Under the pieces are notes generated by a model, which saw nothing but the letters and a program-made list of their open reading frames with translations, was not told the DNA's origin and made no database searches. Shown here piece by piece: positions 10,610-20,589 of a DNA stretch of 64,000 nt. Both the position numbers and the translations under genes were made by a program. Source of the DNA: Candidatus Bathyarchaeota archaeon (GTDB taxonomy: Archaea > Thermoproteota > Bathyarchaeia > TCS64); contig JAOZHP010000072.1 of the NCBI GenBank assembly GCA_026014815.1, positions 1-64,000 on the forward strand. The letters run 5' to 3'. The first letter of the stretch is position 1; each line of letters starts with the position of its first letter.

Positions 10610-11727
10610 ATCAGGAACCCAAGTTTTCTGGACAAGCTCAGTGATGAGAGATCATCCAGTGGTTCTATGGACTCCATGCCCTCCCTCATCAGGAAAAACG
10701 CCACAACGACACCCATTATCATGTACCCTGAGATAACTAGGAGGAGTACACCGGCGACGCTGATGATCTTGTGAGACTCCCTCCCCACGAGGGCTCTAAT
10801 CAGGTGGCCACCGTCCAGCTGCCACGAGGGGATCAGATTGATGAATGTAAGGATGCAGCCCACCCACGCGGCGAACGCCACGGGATGCATCACCAAAACC
10901 ATGCCCTCCTGCGTCGGCTTTATCACATCTGCAATGATCTCCAAGAGCTTAGGCATTGGTAGCTGCTGGAACCTTATCTCTGGGAACCTGATCATCCACT
11001 GAGTGACTAGGTTCTGGGGTACCACGAAGCTTAGACTCATCCCAATGACGCCCATCACGGTGGTGACTAAGAAACCTGTTATCGGTCCACTGAGCCCCAA
11101 GTCAAACAACGCATCCCTGTTAACGGGTGGCTCCCTCTGGGTTATTACTGCACCTAGGGTGCCCCCCATCCCGGGGGGAGCTGGTATGAAGTATGGCATA
11201 CTGGCGTCTACTCCGCGGTACTTGGTGATAGCATAGTGCCCTAGCTCGTGTAACCCAAATATGGTCACTATGGCGAACGTGAACAAGAGAGCGTTCAGGA
11301 ACACGGGGGTGTCCTTCATTAATACCTCCCTGAGAACCGGGTTGTTGCTCCTGATGTAGCCGTCGATGAAAACCGTGACTACTGTCGCCGCGAAAAGGAT
11401 TATGTTCCTGCTGTAATCCTCTTTGAACTCGGGGTTCCTCTCCAGTATGCTGAGGTGATAGTTGTCTACTATCCATCTGATACGCGGCATATACCTGATG
11501 GGCCTGATCTCGTCTGCCAGAGCCTTGAAGGCATCCTTCATGATGTACTGCCTGTAGCCCTTTCCACGTGTCTTCACTATGAAGGTGGGTGTCGTTCGCT
11601 CAAAATAGGCGTCTGTGACCTCGAAGTGTCTCTCAACAGCCTCTACGTACCGTTGATCCATATCCCCACGTGCGTCAGTGCTCTGGTCCGCCATCCGAAC
11701 TTTAATGTATCGATACCCTAAAAACAA
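10561..11727 (-). CDS. site-2 protease family (M50) membrane metallopeptidase
   Basis: HELGHY zinc motif with multiple TMs and LIPSWQLDGGHL motif. Confidence 0.9.
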   Translation of the reverse strand: MFLGYRYIKVRMADQSTDARGDMDQRYVEAVERHFEVTDAYFERTTPTFIVKTRGKGYRQYIMKDAFKALADEIRPIRYMPRIRWIVDNYHLSILERNPEFKEDYSRNIILFAATVVTVFIDGYIRSNNPVLREVLMKDTPVFLNALLFTFAIVTIFGLHELGHYAITKYRGVDASMPYFIPAPPGMGGTLGAVITQREPPVNRDALFDLGLSGPITGFLVTTVMGVIGMSLSFVVPQNLVTQWMIRFPEIRFQQLPMPKLLEIIADVIKPTQEGMVLVMHPVAFAAWVGCILTFINLIPSWQLDGGHLIRALVGRESHKIISVAGVLLLVISGYMIMGVVVAFFLMREGMESIEPLDDLSSLSLSRKLGFLIYFSIMALTLVALVPI

Positions 11728-11786
11728 TACCCGCCGGTGCTCCGATTTATTTAAATTCTAGGGGTTAATCCTTTCTTGGACTCAGT

Positions 11787-12278
11787 TTGGTCGATGCTGG
11801 CTACAACATAAGAGTGTTCAACCCGGAGGAGTTGCAACAGGTAATGAACATCAACACAGCCTGCCTCCCTGAGAACTACAGCACCTTCTTCTACCGTGAC
11901 CTGTACCAGAAGTACCCTGAGACCTTCCTGGTTGCCGAGGTCAACGGTGAGATACAGGGCTACATAATGTGCCGCATCGAGAAAGGTTGGTCAAAGCTGG
12001 GGAAACTCACTCCGGCAAGGCTCTGCCACGTTGTCTCCATCGCTGTTATGGAGAACTACCGCCGCAGAGGCATCGGCAAAGAGCTTGTCATCAAAGCGAT
12101 GATGCGTGGAAGAGAGCTATACAACTCAAGTGAGGGATACCTTGAGGTACGTGTAAGCAACGACGCGGCTGTTGGGCTATACGAGAACCTTGATTTTGAT
12201 AAGGTGAAGCGCAACTACGGTTATTACATGGATGGGGAGGACGCCTGGGTCATGGCTATCAACCTCAACAAGTTTTAG
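11787..12278 (+). CDS. GNAT N-acetyltransferase (RimI-like)
   Basis: SIAVMENYRRRGIGKELV acetyl-CoA motif; archaeal RimI-like length. Confidence 0.85.
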   Translation: MVDAGYNIRVFNPEELQQVMNINTACLPENYSTFFYRDLYQKYPETFLVAEVNGEIQGYIMCRIEKGWSKLGKLTPARLCHVVSIAVMENYRRRGIGKELVIKAMMRGRELYNSSEGYLEVRVSNDAAVGLYENLDFDKVKRNYGYYMDGEDAWVMAINLNKF

Positions 12279-12324
12279 CAACCATTATTATATGCCACTG
12301 AGTTTCTGATAGGAGGATACAAAC

Positions 12325-12483
12325 ATGGACCTCATTGATGGGATGAGTTACATTATCATACTGTTCTCACTGGGCGTATTCTACTGGTTCGGCCGCTTCA
12401 CGATGAAACTCATCAAGCAGCACTATGACATTTATCCACTCCTCTACGACCTTGAGGAGTCCGAGAAGAAGAAGAAACAGTAG
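12325..12483 (+). CDS. small membrane protein (52 aa)
   Basis: ATG preceded by AGGAGG; MDLIDGMSYIIILFSLGVFYWFGRFTMKLIKQHYDIYPLLYDLEESEKKKKQ; one TM and charged tail; absent from the ORF track (below its length cutoff). Confidence 0.6.
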   Translation: MDLIDGMSYIIILFSLGVFYWFGRFTMKLIKQHYDIYPLLYDLEESEKKKKQ

Positions 12484-12511
12484 AAAGACCCTCGATTAGT
12501 CTTCTAGCCTC

Positions 12512-12907
12512 TTATCTTGGATGTCTCGTTTTAATCTTCGTAGCCACTACAGATTCTTTTGGTCCATGCCTGTTAACCCGTCTGGGAAAAATGCCAACGT
12601 TATCACAAGGAATCCGAGTGGCATTAAGCCAGACCATTTCAAAGCGGATAGCCCAAGAACATGGAATAACACCGTGCTTAGTGTCTTCTGGGCTACCGCG
12701 ATGAAGATTCACCCAGTGATAGCACCGTAAATGTTGTTCAGGCTTCTTTTGTTTTCCATGATGCCACATGTTCCAGAACCCCGAGATGTGATCCCAAGCC
12801 ATAATCGCCATAACAACGCCTCGTGTGAAGTCAATGAACTGCAGACGCCCGGAGGTACGCTGAGTTTTCACGAGGGCTGACATATTAAGAAAACTCCATG
12901 TTTTCAT
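12512..12907 (-). pseudogene. remnant of a DUF1624/heparan-alpha-glucosaminide N-acetyltransferase-like membrane protein
   Basis: N-terminus RLQFIDFTRGVVMAIMAWDHISGFWNMWHHG matches the family start; downstream TM-like sequence (AITGWIFIAVAQKTLSTVLFHVLGLSALKWSGLMPLGFLVITLAFFPDG) is in another frame, and most of the protein is missing. Confidence 0.65.
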
Positions 12908-13053
12908 TTATGTAATTTTGCAATGATGAATTACGCGTCCTTTGGTATTCTCATTGGGGTTGTATATGCGTTTTCATCGGTTTCTCCCTAACAATGTAAG
13001 GCTGGAAACATGGGGATACATATTTACGTTCCCACTACTTTAGCCCTAGAGCT

Positions 13054-13557
13054 ATGAGGAAAGCCGGACTCATCCCATGGACCGAGGTAAACAACTGGTC
13101 CTGTATCGCCTGCGGCAACTGCTGCCTAGGGTACCGTGTGCCCCTCAAGATGGATGAGATGGTCAAGGTCAACGCCATGTACGGCCCAACCGTGTTAGAG
13201 TACGGGATGGGTAAAGCCTACCTCAGGAACCAACGGAATGGTCGCTGCGTCTTCCAAAGACCCCTAATGAACAGATGGATATGCACCCTACAGGGCACAA
13301 AGCCCACAGCGTGCAGGCTTTTCCCCTTCAGGATACACAGCAAGCCCATCTACAAGCGAGGAGATCAAGCCGGAATCAACCTCAAGGGTAAGATCATGTA
13401 TCTCTACATGGACCCCGACTGCCAGGGAATAATTCATGGGCAGCCAAGCGACAGGTTCAGGAATCAGATAGTGCCAGAGATCATCAGCATGGGCATGGGG
13501 CTACAGGTAAAACAGAAGTACACCACATCACGAAGCATCCACTGGAGGCCCACCTGA
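13054..13557 (+). CDS. YkgJ-family cysteine cluster protein
   Basis: CIACGNCCLGY...CRLFPF cysteine cluster. Confidence 0.8.
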   Translation: MRKAGLIPWTEVNNWSCIACGNCCLGYRVPLKMDEMVKVNAMYGPTVLEYGMGKAYLRNQRNGRCVFQRPLMNRWICTLQGTKPTACRLFPFRIHSKPIYKRGDQAGINLKGKIMYLYMDPDCQGIIHGQPSDRFRNQIVPEIISMGMGLQVKQKYTTSRSIHWRPT

Positions 13558-13592
13558 GAAACCATTAATATGGCTTCCAAGAATCTCCCTTC

Positions 13593-14615
13593 ATGAGTAA
13601 GCAAATCACTGTTGCCGGCGTCACCGTTGACCCAGGCAAAAAAGCGTTAGGAGTTATCGAAATCAAAGATTTCTGGGCGGACGGACAATGCATGGAGATA
13701 CCCTTCATGGTGCTTCATGGCTCAAAACCCGGGAAAACTCTCTTCATTCAGGTAGCCCAGCACGGCTCAGAGGTGATGGGCCTCGACGCCGTTAGACGAT
13801 TAATCCACGAACTGGACCCAGCGGAGATGAGTGGAACTCTCATTTATTGTCTCCCAAACCCTCTCGCGTTTAGAGAGAAGGCACGTGCCACGATGTTTGA
13901 CCCCAAGCCGGGAGGCATGAACAGGATCTGGCCTGGGAACCCCGAGGGAAGCCTCACCGAGCGCATGGCCCACCTTATCCTAGAGGAACTGGTTAGCCAC
14001 GTCGACGAGGTTGTGGACCTCCACTGCGCTGGGCGCCACTGCCCTGTATGGGTTTACTATGAGCCTGACGGTGTCTCGGAGTTGGCTCCACGCGAGACTG
14101 CTGAGAGAAGCGAGGAAATGGCAAGGCTCTTCGGCGCCCCGGTCCTCTACGTCGAGGTTGAGGCGTATGGAGGCAGAAAAACCCTTAGAGCCATCTGTGT
14201 GGATAAGGGCATCCCCGCTATAGTGCCTGAGCTGGGAGGCCACAGCCATTTCGACGAGGAGATAATCCAGCTCACCCACGTAGGGCTAAGGAACATAATG
14301 ATAGACCTGAGAATAATCGAGGGAGAGATCAAGCTCCCCAAGAAACAGGTGAAGCTCAAGTGGAGGGGCGACCCCAAGATCAGTGTATCCTATACTCAGA
14401 AGGGAGGCGTGTTCGTCCCAACTGTGAAGCTGGGCGACATAGTCAAAAAAGGTGACCCCGTGGGCTTTATCTACAGCCCAAGAACCTTCGAGACCATCGA
14501 GACACTGTACTCGAAGCAAGACGGATACGTGTTCACTATACGGGAAAACCCGGTAGCCCATCAGGGCGACGGCCTCGTTAGCGTCCCAGAGATACTGGGG
14601 TGGCTGGAGAACTAG
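13593..14615 (+). CDS. succinylglutamate desuccinylase/aspartoacylase family zinc metallohydrolase
   Basis: QHGSEVMGLDAVR, VVDLHCAG and PELGG motifs. Confidence 0.85.
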   Translation: MSKQITVAGVTVDPGKKALGVIEIKDFWADGQCMEIPFMVLHGSKPGKTLFIQVAQHGSEVMGLDAVRRLIHELDPAEMSGTLIYCLPNPLAFREKARATMFDPKPGGMNRIWPGNPEGSLTERMAHLILEELVSHVDEVVDLHCAGRHCPVWVYYEPDGVSELAPRETAERSEEMARLFGAPVLYVEVEAYGGRKTLRAICVDKGIPAIVPELGGHSHFDEEIIQLTHVGLRNIMIDLRIIEGEIKLPKKQVKLKWRGDPKISVSYTQKGGVFVPTVKLGDIVKKGDPVGFIYSPRTFETIETLYSKQDGYVFTIRENPVAHQGDGLVSVPEILGWLEN

Positions 14616-14780
14616 TCCTCCAGTATCAGCCCCATGACAACGTCGTCACAGTACCTCCCAAGCACATGGTTCCAGTGATTCATGGCTAACCTGCCCTCCT
14701 GTTTGAAGCCGCATCTCTCATAGACCTTAATGGCTCGGTCGTTATGCGCTACCACCTCAATATTAACTAAAATAACCTAA
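14612..14780 (-). pseudogene. C-terminal remnant of a GNAT acetyltransferase
   Basis: Reverse strand reads LVNIEVVAHNDRAIKVYERCGFKQEGRLAMNHWNHVLGRYCDDVVMGLILED then stop; an in-frame stop lies just upstream and the N-terminal half is absent. Confidence 0.65.
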
Positions 14781-14798
14781 TAATTGTATTGAACGCCG

Positions 14799-15758
14799 TC
14801 ACTCACGGCGATAAGCACAGATCAGAATCCCTGCAAGCGTCACAATTCCCCCAAAAAGAACGCTAGACGTAGGCACCTCGTCTAAAAACAAGATGGCTAA
14901 GATGGAAGCCCCCACAGGCTCACCGAGGAGGCTTATGGAAACGATGGGCGCCTCGATGTACTTTAGAGCCCAGTTGTAAACCGTGTGACCGAAGATCATA
15001 GGCACCACCGCGATAGCAAGAAACAACCCATAATCCCTTAGACTGTACCCTGTGAACGGCTCACCCATCACAATAGCTGACACAACGAGGAAGAGAGCCG
15101 CCGTCGCGTACACAGGTGTCACATAGGTGGTGAGGTCAAGGTTTTTCCTAAAAAACCTGCCCCCGAGGATGTAGATACCCAGCATCACCCCTCCTACGAG
15201 GGCCAGCGCGTCACCGTAGAGGTTCATCTCCCCCAGACCAGCGTCCCCAATGGCGATGATGGTCGCGCCGAGGAGCGCGGTGACGATCCCAGCTAGAACT
15301 CTGCTGTTGATGCGTTCCTTGAGCATGAAATGGCTGATGACGGCGACGAAGACAGGGTCGATGTGAACGAATATCACGCTGCTAGCGACGCTTGTGAGGC
15401 TGAGGCTCGTTATCCATGAGGCGAAGTGAACTGCGAGGACTATGCCAACGCCCATCAAACCCAAAAGAGTTCTCGTTCCAACACCTCGCAGCTTCTCAAT
15501 CCCCTCGTTAGCCAAGAAGAAGGGGGACAGAATGAGTGTGGAGAGAACCATCCGGTAGGCCGCTATGATGATGGGGGGCGCCACGGTCCATCTGATGAGG
15601 ATGGAAGCAGTGGACACCGCGACGATGCTTATCACCAACGCAAGCCTAGGCGGGAAACGGGGGCTGTCACTCATACAGTCGTTTCTCGCTTTACGGGTAT
15701 AAAACATAAAGCCTGAGACACTGAGAAGATGAGGAAGCAGGATGCCGGGAAGAATCAC
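14799..15758 (-). CDS. EamA/DMT family transporter
   Basis: About 10 TM segments in two EamA-like halves (FASWITSLSLTSVASSVIFVHIDPVF; LGEPVGASILAILFLDE). Confidence 0.88.
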   Translation of the reverse strand: MILPGILLPHLLSVSGFMFYTRKARNDCMSDSPRFPPRLALVISIVAVSTASILIRWTVAPPIIIAAYRMVLSTLILSPFFLANEGIEKLRGVGTRTLLGLMGVGIVLAVHFASWITSLSLTSVASSVIFVHIDPVFVAVISHFMLKERINSRVLAGIVTALLGATIIAIGDAGLGEMNLYGDALALVGGVMLGIYILGGRFFRKNLDLTTYVTPVYATAALFLVVSAIVMGEPFTGYSLRDYGLFLAIAVVPMIFGHTVYNWALKYIEAPIVSISLLGEPVGASILAILFLDEVPTSSVLFGGIVTLAGILICAYRRE

Positions 15759-16260
15759 TGTGGTTGAGTACGACCCAGAGTGGCCGATGTACTATGAGAA
15801 GGAGAAAAAACTGATACTCGAAGCCATCAGCGAATATGTTATCACCATTGACCACATCGGCAGCACCTCTATTCCCGGTCTAGGCGCAAAACCCATCATC
15901 GACATACTGGCTGGGATGGACAGCCAAGAGACCGCGGACTCGTGCCTCGAACCGTTAAGCAGGATTGGTTACGACGATGTCACCCCTGAGCCTCAGGAAG
16001 ATGACTGGTATTATTGTCTAGGTAAGGGACCTCATAGCCCCGGGGTACACCTACACTTCGTTAAGGATGGTTGCGACCATTGGAGGAAACACATCCTCGT
16101 TAGGGATTACCTGAGGACGCATCCTGAGATCTGTAGGGAGTATTACGAGATGAAGCTGGCGTTGGTTTCGAGGTACGCTGACCAGCGTGAGATCTACACT
16201 GAGTCCAAGTCCGGGTTCATAAACAGGGTCGTCGAGAAGGCTCTGAGAACCATTCTTTAA
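15742..16260 (+). CDS. GrpB family protein
   Basis: VVEYDPEWPMYYEKEKKLI...IDHIGSTSIPGLGAKPIIDI. Confidence 0.9.
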   Translation: MPGRITVVEYDPEWPMYYEKEKKLILEAISEYVITIDHIGSTSIPGLGAKPIIDILAGMDSQETADSCLEPLSRIGYDDVTPEPQEDDWYYCLGKGPHSPGVHLHFVKDGCDHWRKHILVRDYLRTHPEICREYYEMKLALVSRYADQREIYTESKSGFINRVVEKALRTIL

Positions 16261-16291
16261 TATTAAATATATTTCAATCCTTTCTTTTTCC

Positions 16292-16648
16292 ATGTCTATC
16301 TTTGAGGTTGAGACCTGGAAAGTGAAACCCGGAAGGGAACATGAGCACGAGAAAGCGATGAGGACTTGGATGAAGTGGGTTAAAGAGCACAAGGACCTCT
16401 TTCCTGAGTGGCTGAGCCTACGTTACTTCATCAAGTACATCGCCGGCGAGGAGACTGAGCGCCACATGATGATATGGGAGTACGAGAGCTTGGCTGCCTT
16501 CGAGGCGTACAAGGCACGCAGGAAGGACTATGAGGGGCCCTACGCCGAGTACAAGAAGGTGGACCCATACTACATGGACCTCTTCGATCATCTGAGTATG
16601 AGCGTCGAAGTCTGGAAAGATCAGGACCGCGATATCTGGATAGAATAA
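16292..16648 (+). CDS. dimeric alpha/beta-barrel (antibiotic biosynthesis monooxygenase-like) protein
   Basis: Short ABM-like sequence; weak motif evidence. Confidence 0.5.
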   Translation: MSIFEVETWKVKPGREHEHEKAMRTWMKWVKEHKDLFPEWLSLRYFIKYIAGEETERHMMIWEYESLAAFEAYKARRKDYEGPYAEYKKVDPYYMDLFDHLSMSVEVWKDQDRDIWIE

Positions 16649-16652
16649 AAAG

Positions 16653-18323
16653 TTATGACTCCATATAAACGAGTCTGAAAAGATGGTCGATGTCCATCTC
16701 CAACGCGGCGACGGGCATCTCAACATCCCAAGCCTCAAGCACCTCTGGCTTTATCTCGCCTGCCCAGCAGAGAGGCTCACTGCCAACCTTGGCTATGAAC
16801 CTTCTTCCGTCGATGAAGCAGTCCCATCCTCCTTCCTCGACCTCTGCCTTCAACGCCAGGTTGTCTAGGAGCCCTTTCATGAGTGCCTTGACCTCGCTGA
16901 AGTTGGCTCGGGCGTGGCATAAGACGATGGATAGCCTTCGCTTGGTCTTTGCCCCTGTCTCCGTCGATGGGTCGATGACTACCACGTCGTCAACCTCGTA
17001 GATGTTCTGTGGGTATGGGTGATGCTTGTTGAAGCTGATGATCTCTATGAGGCTCGGCAGCAGCCTGTTCCTTAGGCTGTCATAGGCCTCCATCTTGGGG
17101 TTGGATGTCTCACAGATGGGCTCCTCGGGGAGGCACATCCTTGTGAACAGCTTGTCCCTGTTGCTCATCATGAAGGTAACCACCTCTAGGAGTCCGAATC
17201 CAACTAGGAAGTTCCTGAGTCCACGGCTGAACACCTCTTTGGGGTCTTCACCCGCTGGGCTACTGATAGGTGGGATCTCTGGCTCGAAATTGTCGTAGTC
17301 GTATGCTATCGCTATATCCTCGACGAGGTCGATTGGGTGCATGATGTCTGCTCTGTAGCTTGGGATGCTTACGTGGATGATGTCTCCTTTGATCTTGGTG
17401 CCGTGTCCCATCTTCTCAAGCTCCTCGGCTGACTGTTTGGGAGTGAACTCGTAGCCCAGCGTGTGGTTAACGTATTTGTTGTCAAGCTCCATTACCCACG
17501 GCTGTAGGTTAGGTGTGGTTAGCACAGTGCCGTCAGGGTAGTGGTTGTGTACCTCATGGATCTCGGTGCCTCTGTCCGCTAATGTTGTGCATATAACGTT
17601 GAGTACCTCGGTGATGGCTTTGAGGTCAGTGCCTGTGATGTCGATGAATATCTCCGAGGTTACCTCGTCTATTCTAGTGTACTCGCCGTTGATGATGGGA
17701 GGCATGCTGAGTACCATTCCTTTCTTGTCGAGTATCATGGGGTACTCCTTGAAGCCCTCCACGGTCCACGCGTACTCTTTACCCGTCTTCATCTCGGTGA
17801 GCATCCATGTGAGGTCTTTCTCGAACCTCTCTCCGAGGGGTCTGAACTTGAACTTCGGAGGCTTGGTTGTGTAAGTGACTGGGAACTCTATTGGCTTCAG
17901 ATTGTGGAGCCCGATGGCTACCTTCCGCCGCTTCCTGCCATGGGTCATGTGGAGCTTTTCCTGCATCTGGATGATGCTTCTGATGAGTGGGTCATCGAAA
18001 TCCACGTTCTTGATGACCGCGGTCACGAACCAGGGTCGTACTTTCTGTGTCTTCTTGTCCACTATGACCTTATAGTCTGATTTCTTCACGGGGTAATCTA
18101 TGAGACCCGTCTTTGCGCCTGTCCATGACGCGTATGCTCGGGTGAGTCCCTCGATGCTAAGCAGGTCTGGCCTGTTGGGGAAGACCTCTAGATGGAATCC
18201 TTCCTCTGATTCTCCCTCCCAGCTTGTGCCCAACATGGGAAGCCTCTTCTGCAGCTCCTCTATGGTGACATCTCTGCCCAGTAGCTCCCTGAAGTCCTCG
18301 ATGAATACTTCTATGACCGGCAT
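16653..18323 (-). CDS. pheT: phenylalanyl-tRNA synthetase subunit beta
   Basis: Archaeal-type PheT (YPVKKSDYKV..., B5 domain); adjacent to pheS. Confidence 0.93.
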   Translation of the reverse strand: MPVIEVFIEDFRELLGRDVTIEELQKRLPMLGTSWEGESEEGFHLEVFPNRPDLLSIEGLTRAYASWTGAKTGLIDYPVKKSDYKVIVDKKTQKVRPWFVTAVIKNVDFDDPLIRSIIQMQEKLHMTHGRKRRKVAIGLHNLKPIEFPVTYTTKPPKFKFRPLGERFEKDLTWMLTEMKTGKEYAWTVEGFKEYPMILDKKGMVLSMPPIINGEYTRIDEVTSEIFIDITGTDLKAITEVLNVICTTLADRGTEIHEVHNHYPDGTVLTTPNLQPWVMELDNKYVNHTLGYEFTPKQSAEELEKMGHGTKIKGDIIHVSIPSYRADIMHPIDLVEDIAIAYDYDNFEPEIPPISSPAGEDPKEVFSRGLRNFLVGFGLLEVVTFMMSNRDKLFTRMCLPEEPICETSNPKMEAYDSLRNRLLPSLIEIISFNKHHPYPQNIYEVDDVVVIDPSTETGAKTKRRLSIVLCHARANFSEVKALMKGLLDNLALKAEVEEGGWDCFIDGRRFIAKVGSEPLCWAGEIKPEVLEAWDVEMPVAALEMDIDHLFRLVYMES

Positions 18324-18329
18324 CTCAAA

Positions 18330-19895
18330 TCACTCCATCCACAGCTTTGCTCTCCTGAGCAAGCCGATGTCGTTACTGTAAAGCTCCTTGATTGTGTTGA
18401 CCTTGTAGCTCTGCATCACAAGCCTGTCGAAGCCGGGGCCCCAAGCCAACACTGGAACGTCTAAGCCTAGCAGTGGTTTAACGACCTCTGGTCTGAACAT
18501 TCCTGCCCCAAAGAGTTCGTTCCATATGCCTCTTTCCTCGTTCCAGACCTCGGCCTCCATACTCATCTCCGTGTAAGGGAAGTAGCCTGGCCTGAACCGG
18601 AACTTTTTGACGCCAAGACCCTCCATGTACGCCTTGAGGTAGCCTTTCATATCCCTGAATGTTACTCCCTCGCCTACCACGATGCCGTCAGTCTGATAGA
18701 ACTCTGCGAGGTGGTTCCAGTCGATGGTCTCGTTCCTGAACACGCGTCCTACGCTGAAGAACTTGCCGGGCAGGTCCTCTGGCTTGAGTTTGGCTATCTG
18801 GTTGACGCTCATCCCTGTCCCGTGTGTGCGTAGGCAGTTCCTTGCCGCGACCTCTGGGTCCCACTTGTACTGCCAGCCCTTGCTGCCTGTTGTCCAACCG
18901 TTTTCATGGGTCAGCTTTACCTGCTCCACCATCTTGGGGTCAGGCAGATGCCCTTTGTATGGTGTCTTCATGTAGAACGTGTCCGCGAGGTCCCTCGCCG
19001 GGTGGTCCTGAGGCTGGTAGAGTGCATCAAAGTTCCAGAAACTTAACTCTAGGTAGTCACCTGTCATTTCTTTGAAGCCCAGCTCGACCCAGAACCTTCT
19101 GATGTAGTCGATGATCTGGCTAATGAAATGCCGTTTACCCGGTGTCACACTGGGCGCAGGTAGAGACACATCGTACCTCTGGAAGACCGCGTTCTTCCAC
19201 TCCTTGTTGGCCAGCATCTCAGGTGTGAGCTGAGTGATTATCCTCACTCCCTTGGTTGACTCAAGCTCAGGGATGACCTCCTTTCCGAACTTGGTGATGG
19301 CTACTGACTTGTCCATATGCTCGGATTTAATCACGAGTTTACGCTTGATGAGCTGCTCAATGATATCCCTCTCGGTGTCGGTGAAGACACTGCCCTCAAC
19401 AGACTCAGATTTGTACAAGGTTTTCAAGAGTCTATCCTCTACGAGATCAGTGATATCTCGTCCTTTTTCTGTGAGCTCAATTCTTCCTTTATCTATGTTG
19501 GCCCAGCCGTTTCTCCGGCTCCACGCCAGCGCGATGTTGATGCCCTCAAAGGTTTTCTTGAGGCTTCCAATCTCCTGGGCTCCGTGAACCAGCAGGTTCC
19601 TTAGGTTCACCTCGGGGAGGCCTTTCTTAGCGTACTTGTTTCCTTCCTCTGTTAACGTAAAAAACTGTGAGACCTTCTCCTTAAACGAGACAACGCCCTT
19701 CGTCTCGGCCCATCCTGACGCCTTCTCAACGGCGTCTCTGCTCAGCCCTGTATGCAGAGCAAGTTTCTCGGTAGTGGCAGTGCCCCTCTCCTTTAGCTCT
19801 AGGAGCACCTTTCGTTCGTTCTCATGTAGCTGCATGGCTACTTCCTTGGGGTTCATAGGTCTCACTAACCTACCCCATAGAGGAACGAGAATCAT
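18330..19895 (-). CDS. pheS: phenylalanyl-tRNA synthetase subunit alpha
   Basis: Class II motifs: LRTHGTGMS, VGRVFRNETIDWNHLAEFYQTDG, MEAEVWN. Confidence 0.94.
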   Translation of the reverse strand: MILVPLWGRLVRPMNPKEVAMQLHENERKVLLELKERGTATTEKLALHTGLSRDAVEKASGWAETKGVVSFKEKVSQFFTLTEEGNKYAKKGLPEVNLRNLLVHGAQEIGSLKKTFEGINIALAWSRRNGWANIDKGRIELTEKGRDITDLVEDRLLKTLYKSESVEGSVFTDTERDIIEQLIKRKLVIKSEHMDKSVAITKFGKEVIPELESTKGVRIITQLTPEMLANKEWKNAVFQRYDVSLPAPSVTPGKRHFISQIIDYIRRFWVELGFKEMTGDYLELSFWNFDALYQPQDHPARDLADTFYMKTPYKGHLPDPKMVEQVKLTHENGWTTGSKGWQYKWDPEVAARNCLRTHGTGMSVNQIAKLKPEDLPGKFFSVGRVFRNETIDWNHLAEFYQTDGIVVGEGVTFRDMKGYLKAYMEGLGVKKFRFRPGYFPYTEMSMEAEVWNEERGIWNELFGAGMFRPEVVKPLLGLDVPVLAWGPGFDRLVMQSYKVNTIKELYSNDIGLLRRAKLWME

Positions 19896-19976
19896 TTAAA
19901 AGTTGACTGAGTGCCCAAAAACCGGTTAATAAAATAAAAGGTATGAAACCCGAGGGGTTCACGGCGTGCTACAGGG

Positions 19977-20588
19977 CTAGGCTACAACACTTATGCCTGT
20001 CGAGACCAGACTGACCTCGATGTCGCTAACCGTTGACACCACCAATCCGGGTGGCGGGAAGTCCATGCATCCACCTGAGACGCCTTGAAGGGTCTCGATG
20101 TTCCACCTTGTTCCGCAGGCGTCGCATTGGAGGTACTTTTTCTCCACTATGTGGAAACTAAAGCCGTAACATGGCTCACAGACCCTGATGCCTGCGGTCG
20201 TCTTGCCCTTGGGGGTAGACATGATGATAAGTGGCAGTACCTCTCCGTCACTGTACTCAGCTAGGGGTATTGTTCTGCCTTGGTACACCAGTTCATCTGT
20301 GGGTTCCTCTAACTCCAAGTCAAGGAACACCAGCTTGTTGTCCTCCATGAACTCTGCGGGGATAGACACCTTGCCGCCATCAGCCGAGACCACCGGCGCT
20401 GTGTACATTATTCCCTCAATGTAGTTGGGGTAGTTGCTTGTATTTCCGGCGCCATACGTTGTTAACGCCCAGTAACCAACTGACGCGACTAATATCGCCG
20501 CGATGACTATGGTGTTGGTGTTGGACTTTGGTTGCTCCTTTACCTTCTTCCTATTCCGTCTTTTCTCTTTCTTGCTTTTCTTTGGCAT
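19977..20588 (-). CDS. DUF2318-like membrane-anchored cysteine protein
   Basis: Basic N-terminus, one TM, VCEPCYGFSFHIVEKKYLQCDACGTRWN...GGCMDFPP. Confidence 0.72.
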   Translation of the reverse strand: MPKKSKKEKRRNRKKVKEQPKSNTNTIVIAAILVASVGYWALTTYGAGNTSNYPNYIEGIMYTAPVVSADGGKVSIPAEFMEDNKLVFLDLELEEPTDELVYQGRTIPLAEYSDGEVLPLIIMSTPKGKTTAGIRVCEPCYGFSFHIVEKKYLQCDACGTRWNIETLQGVSGGCMDFPPPGLVVSTVSDIEVSLVSTGISVVA

Positions 20589-20589
20589 T

